In this document: piece by piece, positions 59,715 to 64,000 of the stretch
Numbering within the stretch: the first letter of the stretch is position 1
Layout of the letters: every line of letters starts with the position of its first letter
NCBI RefSeq assembly: GCF_023155275.1
Contig: NZ_JALMUV010000013.1
Location: forward strand, 85,260 to 149,259
Direction: 5' to 3'
DNA: 64,000 bases
Origin: Streptomyces rhizoryzae
GTDB taxonomy: Bacteria; Actinomycetota; Actinomycetes; Streptomycetales; Streptomycetaceae
The notes under the pieces: generated by a model
The model's input: only the letters and a program-made list of their open reading frames with translations
Database searches by the model: none
Told to the model about the DNA's origin: nothing
Position numbers and translations under genes: made by a program

Positions 59715-60743
59715 ATGGAATTCCTCGCCGGCGGTCGGGCGGAAGTCCGCATCACCCATGCTGACGTGGGCAAAAGAGTATCCGTCCGGCGTCTGACCGG
59801 GGGCGGTTCCGGGGAGCCGGCGTTCACGGACGCGGTCGGCGTTCTCACATCCTGGACCGACGGTGTGCTGAGCATCACACGCCGCGGCGGGGAGTGCGTC
59901 CGGATCGAGGAATCTTCGCTGGTCGCGGGCAAGGTCGTCCCGGCGGCGCCGGCCCGCAGAAGGGGTCCGGCGGCCACGGTGCGCGAGCTCCAGGAGGTCG
60001 CGGCCCGCAGTTGGCCGGCCCTTGAGACGGAACGTCTCGGCCAGTGGACGCTGCGGGCGTCGGAGGGGTTCACCCGGCGGGCGAACTCGGTCCTGGCGCT
60101 CGGCGACCCCGGCGTCCCCCTCACCGAGGCGCTGGGGCGGGTGGCGCGGTGGTATGCCGCGCGCGGGCTCCCGGCGCTGCTGACCGTCCCCACCGGGGGC
60201 GGCTCCGACGAGGGGCCGGGCGCGGAACTGGCCGCCGGGCTCGCCGCCCGGGGCTGGACGGACGAGGCGCACACCACCGTGCGGACCGCGCCGCTGGCAC
60301 CGCTCGCCGACGCCGCCGCGGACACCGCGCGGGTGCTGCTCTCCCGGGAGCCGGACGCCGGCTGGCTGAGCCTCTACCACCGCACCGGCGCGGCGCCGTC
60401 GGCGGCGGCGCGGGCGGTGCTGACCGGCGGGCCCTCGGTGTGGTTCGCGCGGGTGCCGGCGCCGGACGGCACCCCGGCGGCGATCGGGCGGCTGGCCGTC
60501 GACGGCCGCTGGGCGGGGTTCTCGGCCGTGGAGACGGCCCCCGAGCGGCGGCGCGGCGGCCTGGCGACACTGGTGATGGCGGCGCTCGCCGGACAGGCCC
60601 TGGCGGAGGGCGCCTCGGCCGCGTACCTCCAGGTCGAGGCGGACAACGCGGGCGCCCTGGCGCTGTACGGCCGGCTCGGCTTCACCGAGCACCACGGCTA
60701 CCACTACCGGCGCGGTCCGGGGCCCGGGGCGGCCGGGGCCTGA
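59715..60743 (+). CDS. GNAT family acetyltransferase with N-terminal SH3-like domain
   Basis: 342 residues. Residues 1-80 look like a small beta barrel (DVGKRVSVRRLTGG, LTSWTDGVLSITRRGG); residues about 195-335 carry the GNAT core with the acetyl-CoA loop ETAPERRRGGLATLVMAALAGQALAEG, and the final LQVEADNAGALALYGRLGF. It acetylates an unknown amine. The family is broadly conserved next to fdxA in Streptomyces by memory; that is not checked. Confidence 0.9.
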   Translation: MEFLAGGRAEVRITHADVGKRVSVRRLTGGGSGEPAFTDAVGVLTSWTDGVLSITRRGGECVRIEESSLVAGKVVPAAPARRRGPAATVRELQEVAARSWPALETERLGQWTLRASEGFTRRANSVLALGDPGVPLTEALGRVARWYAARGLPALLTVPTGGGSDEGPGAELAAGLAARGWTDEAHTTVRTAPLAPLADAAADTARVLLSREPDAGWLSLYHRTGAAPSAAARAVLTGGPSVWFARVPAPDGTPAAIGRLAVDGRWAGFSAVETAPERRRGGLATLVMAALAGQALAEGASAAYLQVEADNAGALALYGRLGFTEHHGYHYRRGPGPGAAGA

Positions 60744-60761
60744 AAGGGGTATCCGTCGGGT

Positions 60762-61640
60762 ATGGGCGAGCGAGCGGAGTGCGGCGGGGAGCCGTCGCCG
60801 GAGCGGGACGCGGCGCGAGCGGAGCGGCGGCGGCAGTTCGCCGCGGCGGCCCGCGAGGAGCGGCCGGACCTGGCGCTGCTGTGCCTGCTGATCGGCGCCG
60901 AGGCCGACCCGGAGCTGGACCAGGCCGGTCTGGACGCGGCGCAGATCGAACTGGACCGGCTGGCCGGCCTGCTGCCGTACGCCCCGGCCGGCGGCCCCGG
61001 CGCCTGGGCCCGCAACCTCGCCGAGCTGCTGGGCACCCGGCTCGGCTTCGGGGGTTCGCCGGGCGACTACCGGCGGCTGGAGTCGTCGCTGCTGCACCAG
61101 GTGCTGCGGCGGCGGCACGGGCTGCCGATCCTGCTGTCGGTGGTCTGGATGGAGGTGGCCCGGCGGGCCGGGGCGCCGGTCTACGGGGTGGCGCTGCCCG
61201 GCCACTTCGTCGTCGGGATCGGCGATCCGGGCGGGCGGCACGTGCTGGCCGATCCGTTCGCCGGCGGGCGGCCGCTCACCGACCAGGACGCGGCGATGCT
61301 GGTCGCCGGGGCGACCGGGGAGGCGCTGGAGCCGGCGATGCTGGCCCCGGCCGGCCCGCTGGAGATCGTCCAGCGGATCCTGAACAACATCCGGGCCTGG
61401 GCGCAGGCCCGCCCCGAGCACAGCGCGGTGCACCTGTGGGCGCTGGACCTGGCGCTGCTGCTGCCCAGCCGGCCGGCCCGGCTGCGCCACGAGCGGGCCC
61501 AACTCCTCGTCCAGCGGGGCGAGTTCCTGGCCGGGGCGGCCGAGCTGGAGGAGTACGCGCGGGTCCTGGAGCCGGTCCGGCCGGCCGCCGCGACGGCGCT
61601 GCGACGGGAGGCGGCGGCGGCCCGGGCCCGGCTGAACTGA
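60762..61640 (+). CDS. SirB1-like transglutaminase-fold protein
   Basis: 292 residues. The central part RNLAELLGTRLGFGGSPGDYRRLESSLLHQVLRRRHGLPILLSVVWMEVARRAG with LPGHFVVGI and LADPFAGGRPL is a transglutaminase-like SirB1 domain, and the C-terminus has TPR-like helices (HERAQLLVQRGEFLAGAAELE). The Cys of classical transglutaminases is not evident in this core, so a structural or binding role is likely. The start is at ATG 60762 with AAGGGG 12 bases upstream; it follows the GNAT gene by 18 bases. Confidence 0.87.
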   Translation: MGERAECGGEPSPERDAARAERRRQFAAAAREERPDLALLCLLIGAEADPELDQAGLDAAQIELDRLAGLLPYAPAGGPGAWARNLAELLGTRLGFGGSPGDYRRLESSLLHQVLRRRHGLPILLSVVWMEVARRAGAPVYGVALPGHFVVGIGDPGGRHVLADPFAGGRPLTDQDAAMLVAGATGEALEPAMLAPAGPLEIVQRILNNIRAWAQARPEHSAVHLWALDLALLLPSRPARLRHERAQLLVQRGEFLAGAAELEEYARVLEPVRPAAATALRREAAAARARLN

Positions 61641-61766
61641 GCGGCGGGCGGCGGGGGCCGGGGGCCGGGGGTGGCAGTAGGCCCGGGGCGGCGGGGCCTG
61701 ACCAGAGGCGGGGCCGGCCACGAGCGGCGGCCTTGTCGTCGGCGCCGGCCTCGCCCCGGGCGCCGG

Positions 61767-62894
61767 TCAGGCCGGGGCGGGCCGTTCGGGGGCGGTGGCT
61801 GCGGCGGGAGCGGGGGCGCGGCGGACGATCAGCAAGGTGGCGTCGTCCCGCAGCCGGCCGCCGGTGAAGTGCTCCAGGTCGAAGCGGAGGGCGTGCGCCA
61901 CCTCGGCCGGCTCCCGGCCGGTCCAGGCGGAAAGCCGCTCGGCCAGCGGGTAGAAGCGGCCGTCGCCGCCGCGGGCCTCGGTGACGCCGTCCGTGCACAG
62001 CACCGCCCAGTCGCCGGGGCGCGGCTGGACGGGGACGCTGTGCCGGGGCTCGCGGCTGAGCTGGCCCAGGCCCAGCGGGAGGCCGCCCTCGCCGTCCGAG
62101 CGCTCGTGCACCCGGCCGTCCCGCACCAGGTAGTACGGGATGTGGCCGCAGGACAGGACGCGGGCCCGGCCGGGCGCCCGGACCTCCAGCAGCAGCGCGG
62201 TGACGAAGCGCTCGGCGGTGCCCTCCTCGGCGGAGCGGGCGTTGTAGCGGGTCAGCGCCTGCTCCATGCGGTCGGCCACGCCCTCCAGCGACTCCTGGTA
62301 CTGCGCCGCCTCGCGGAACGACGCCAGCACCTCCAGGCCCGCGCCGATCGCCGGCATGCCCTTGCCCTGCACGTCGCCGATCATCAGCCGCAGGCCGTGC
62401 GGGGTGTCGACGGCCTCGTAGATGTCGCCGCCGACCCGGGCGCCCTCCTGGGCGGAGACGTAGAAGCCGTACGCCTCCAGCGGGCCGGCGCGCAGCGGCA
62501 GCTCGCGCAGCATGGCCCGCTGGACGGTGTCGGCGACCAGTGAGGTGCGGGCGTGCAGCGCCTCCCGTTCGAGCCGGGTGCGGCACAGCACCAGGGCGAA
62601 GACGCTCACCAGGAACGCCCCGAAGACGCCGACGACCCGGCTGGCCGGAGCCCAGTCGGGCACCTTGAGCAGGTCGATGTAGGTCAGGCAGACGACGTAG
62701 ACGACCGCCACCAGCAGGGTGCGGCGGTACGAGCAGCGCAGCGCGGCGACCAGCGGAGCGATGCCCAGGAACGCCGAGATGTGCAGCTCCGGACCGGTCG
62801 TGGCATCCACTACCGTGACGGCCACGATGGCGAGGATCAGCAGCACGGGGGCGAGGAGGCCGCCGCCGTCGGCGGCGGAACGTGGGGCAGGCAT
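61767..62894 (-). CDS. Membrane-bound PP2C/SpoIIE-type serine phosphatase
   Basis: 375 residues. Four or so N-terminal membrane segments (LLAPVLLILAIVAVTVVDA, LLVAVVYVVCLTYIDLL, GVFGAFLVSVFALVLC) precede a SpoIIE/RsbU-type phosphatase domain from about 115: VGGDIYEA, MIGDVQGKGMPA, LSCGHIPYYL and LCTDGVTEARGG supply the metal-binding Asp residues. It likely dephosphorylates an anti-sigma-factor antagonist in a stress or development circuit; no such partner lies in the window. It lies 96 bases downstream of the response regulator on the same strand. Confidence 0.94.
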   Translation of the reverse strand: MPAPRSAADGGGLLAPVLLILAIVAVTVVDATTGPELHISAFLGIAPLVAALRCSYRRTLLVAVVYVVCLTYIDLLKVPDWAPASRVVGVFGAFLVSVFALVLCRTRLEREALHARTSLVADTVQRAMLRELPLRAGPLEAYGFYVSAQEGARVGGDIYEAVDTPHGLRLMIGDVQGKGMPAIGAGLEVLASFREAAQYQESLEGVADRMEQALTRYNARSAEEGTAERFVTALLLEVRAPGRARVLSCGHIPYYLVRDGRVHERSDGEGGLPLGLGQLSREPRHSVPVQPRPGDWAVLCTDGVTEARGGDGRFYPLAERLSAWTGREPAEVAHALRFDLEHFTGGRLRDDATLLIVRRAPAPAAATAPERPAPA

Positions 62895-62990
62895 GGCACT
62901 TCAAGCCTGCGGGACGTTGCGCCGGCCCGCACAGGGGGCGCGGGGCGCGGCTCCAGGGGGTGTCCGCAAAGTCCCGTCTGCCGTCCGCCC

Positions 62991-63596
62991 CTAGAGCCAG
63001 CCCTTGTCGCGGGCGGTGCGGACCGCCTCGGCGCGGTTGCGGGCGGCGGTCTTCTGGATGGCCAGGGAGAGGTAGTTGCGGACCGTGCCCTGGGAGAGGT
63101 GCAGCCGTCCGGCGATCTCGGCGTTGGTGGAACCGTCGGCGGCGGCCCGCAGCACCTCCCGCTCGCGGTCGGTGAGCGGGTTGGCGCCCTCGGCCAGCGC
63201 GGCGGCCGCCAGCACCGGGTCGATGACCCGTTCGCCGCGCAGCACCCGGCGCACCGCGTCCGCGAGCTGCGCCGCCGGGGCGTCCTTGACCAGGAACGCG
63301 TCCGCGCCCGCCTCCATGGCCCGGCGCAGATAGCCGGGGCGGCCGAAGGTGGTGAGGATGACGACCTTCACGCCGGGCAGTGCGTCGCGCAGCCGGGCCG
63401 CGGCGTCCAGGCCGCTCAGGCCGGGCATCTCGATGTCCAGCAGCGCAACGTCGACCTGCCCGTCCCGCGCCGCGCCGACCACCTCGTCGCCGCGCGCCGC
63501 CTGCGCGACGACCTCCAGGTCGTCCTCCAGGGACAGCAGCGCCGCCAGCGCCTCCCGGACCATCGACTGGTCCTCCGCCAGCAGCAACCTGATCAT
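62991..63596 (-). CDS. NarL/LuxR-type response regulator
   Basis: 201 residues. The receiver domain has the acidic pair in AEDQ, phosphoacceptor Asp54 (LLDIEMPG), Thr in TTFGRPGYL and Lys104 (LVKDA). The LuxR-type HTH is at about 137-190 (PLTDREREVLRAAADGSTNAE, HLSQGTVRNYLS). It resembles DesR-type regulators. Its histidine kinase is not found in the 400 bases upstream and may lie beyond the window, possibly the gene at 63918. Confidence 0.95.
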   Translation of the reverse strand: MIRLLLAEDQSMVREALAALLSLEDDLEVVAQAARGDEVVGAARDGQVDVALLDIEMPGLSGLDAAARLRDALPGVKVVILTTFGRPGYLRRAMEAGADAFLVKDAPAAQLADAVRRVLRGERVIDPVLAAAALAEGANPLTDREREVLRAAADGSTNAEIAGRLHLSQGTVRNYLSLAIQKTAARNRAEAVRTARDKGWL

Positions 63597-63917
63597 GCAG
63601 CCAGCTTACGGCCTGCCGGAGCCCTGCCGAGAGGGTGGCGAGCCCGGCGGGGGCGGTGGGGCGACGGGGGACGGTCGGGCGACGGGGGACGGTCGGGCGA
63701 CGGGAGGGCAGTAGGGCGATGGGGGGCAGCGGGGGCCGAGGGACGGCCGGGCTCGGGACGGACGTGGGGCCGGGCACGGGCCAGGCGAGGCCGAGCGGAA
63801 GCCCGGTGTGGGTCGGGGGCAGGTGAAGGCGGCTGCCCGGATGATCAGGGCCGCGAGGAGGGCCGGGGCTCCGGGCCAGGGCGCTGCCGGGGGCTCCCCG
63901 CGGCGCCCGGGAGAGCC
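63597..63917. repeat. Intergenic with an 18-bp tandem repeat
   Basis: Upstream of the response regulator. The unit GCGACGGGGGACGGTCGG occurs at 63661 and 63679 with a partial third copy at 63697. The rest is GC-rich without a credible reading frame. Confidence 0.8.
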
Positions 63918-64000
63918 TCAAGGGCGCCCCTGGGCCGGGCCGTTCGCCGGTTCCCGGTCCGGGTCCGGGTCCGGGAGGGGGTCCGGGGCCGGGGCGGGTG
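63918..64000 (-). CDS. Possible C-terminal end of an upstream minus-strand gene
   Basis: One frame reads PAPAPDPLPDPDPDREPANG and stops at a TGA (63918-63920). The Pro/Asp-rich composition is typical of a disordered tail; it could belong to the histidine kinase cognate to the response regulator. Evidence is only the open frame at the window edge. Confidence 0.22.
   Translation of the reverse strand, partial: PAPAPDPLPDPDPDREPANGPAQGRP

Noticed and set aside
63635..63826. Small plus-strand frame with GRRGTVGRRGTVGRR repeats
   Set aside because: Explained by the 18-base DNA repeat; no ribosome binding site or sensible composition.
61276..63921. 881-codon minus-strand frame across the response regulator and phosphatase genes
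   Set aside because: Different frame from both genuine genes; Pro/Arg-rich without motifs.
1..64000. CRISPR arrays, tRNA/rRNA genes, prophage or insertion sequences
   Set aside because: No regularly spaced repeats, cloverleaf, transposase, integrase or phage gene was seen on either strand.

Overview
The window is 64 kb of very GC-rich chromosomal DNA with strong third-position GC bias, GTG starts, GGAGG-type ribosome binding sites and TAnnnT -10 boxes. Gene content (DUF397 plus Scr1-type HTH regulator, DUF3107, DUF3117, DUF3152, MoeZ, AdnAB, SigE-RseA-HtrA-TatB) points to an actinomycete, almost certainly Streptomyces or a close relative. No rRNA, tRNA, CRISPR array, prophage or insertion sequence was seen.

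Left block (1-14.2 kb): on the minus strand lie a partial NudC, an M20 dipeptidase, two helicase-nucleases that look like AdnB and AdnA, and an alkyltransferase-like protein. A divergent 1005-residue membrane protein (flippase-like domain plus kinase-like domain) follows, then MoeZ. Apart from the dipeptidase and membrane protein, this matches the nudC-adnB-adnA-ATL-moeZ order of mycobacteria.

Accessory-looking block (14.5-24 kb): a minus-strand set holds a PelF-like glycosyltransferase, a tiny membrane protein, a polytopic membrane protein and a sugar-nucleotide epimerase, probably an exopolysaccharide locus. A run of 19 G lies just upstream of the glycosyltransferase. Next comes an Scr1/WhiJ-type HTH regulator with a DUF397 partner, facing two small overlapping genes of which the first carries a TTA (bldA) codon near its start. 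A repeat-rich DUF3152 metalloprotease-like protein and an alpha/beta hydrolase close the block.

Middle block (24-43.4 kb): a TetR regulator, DUF3107, a ferritin-like protein, a DEAD-box RNA helicase with a long basic repeat tail and apparently a CTG start, an NYN-domain nuclease, MarC, a PHP phosphoesterase, an MFS transporter, CorA behind a long structured leader with a possible leader peptide, an LppX-type lipoprotein, a soluble MgtE_N-CBS protein, DUF1003 and the Mrp Fe-S carrier ATPase.

Right block (43.5-64 kb): the sigE-rseA-htrA-tatB envelope-stress operon (minus), an O-methyltransferase, DUF3117, enoyl-CoA hydratase, Tag glycosylase coupled to a DivIVA-like membrane protein, FolP2, a LOG-family protein, DapE, a lysozyme-like membrane protein, a secreted protein, DapC, a 7Fe ferredoxin, a GNAT protein, a SirB1-like protein, a PP2C phosphatase and a NarL-type response regulator. 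The corA to ferredoxin part is broadly syntenic with M. tuberculosis Rv1239c-Rv1177. Several genes seem to be transcribed without a leader. Convergent gene pairs are separated by long perfect hairpins.
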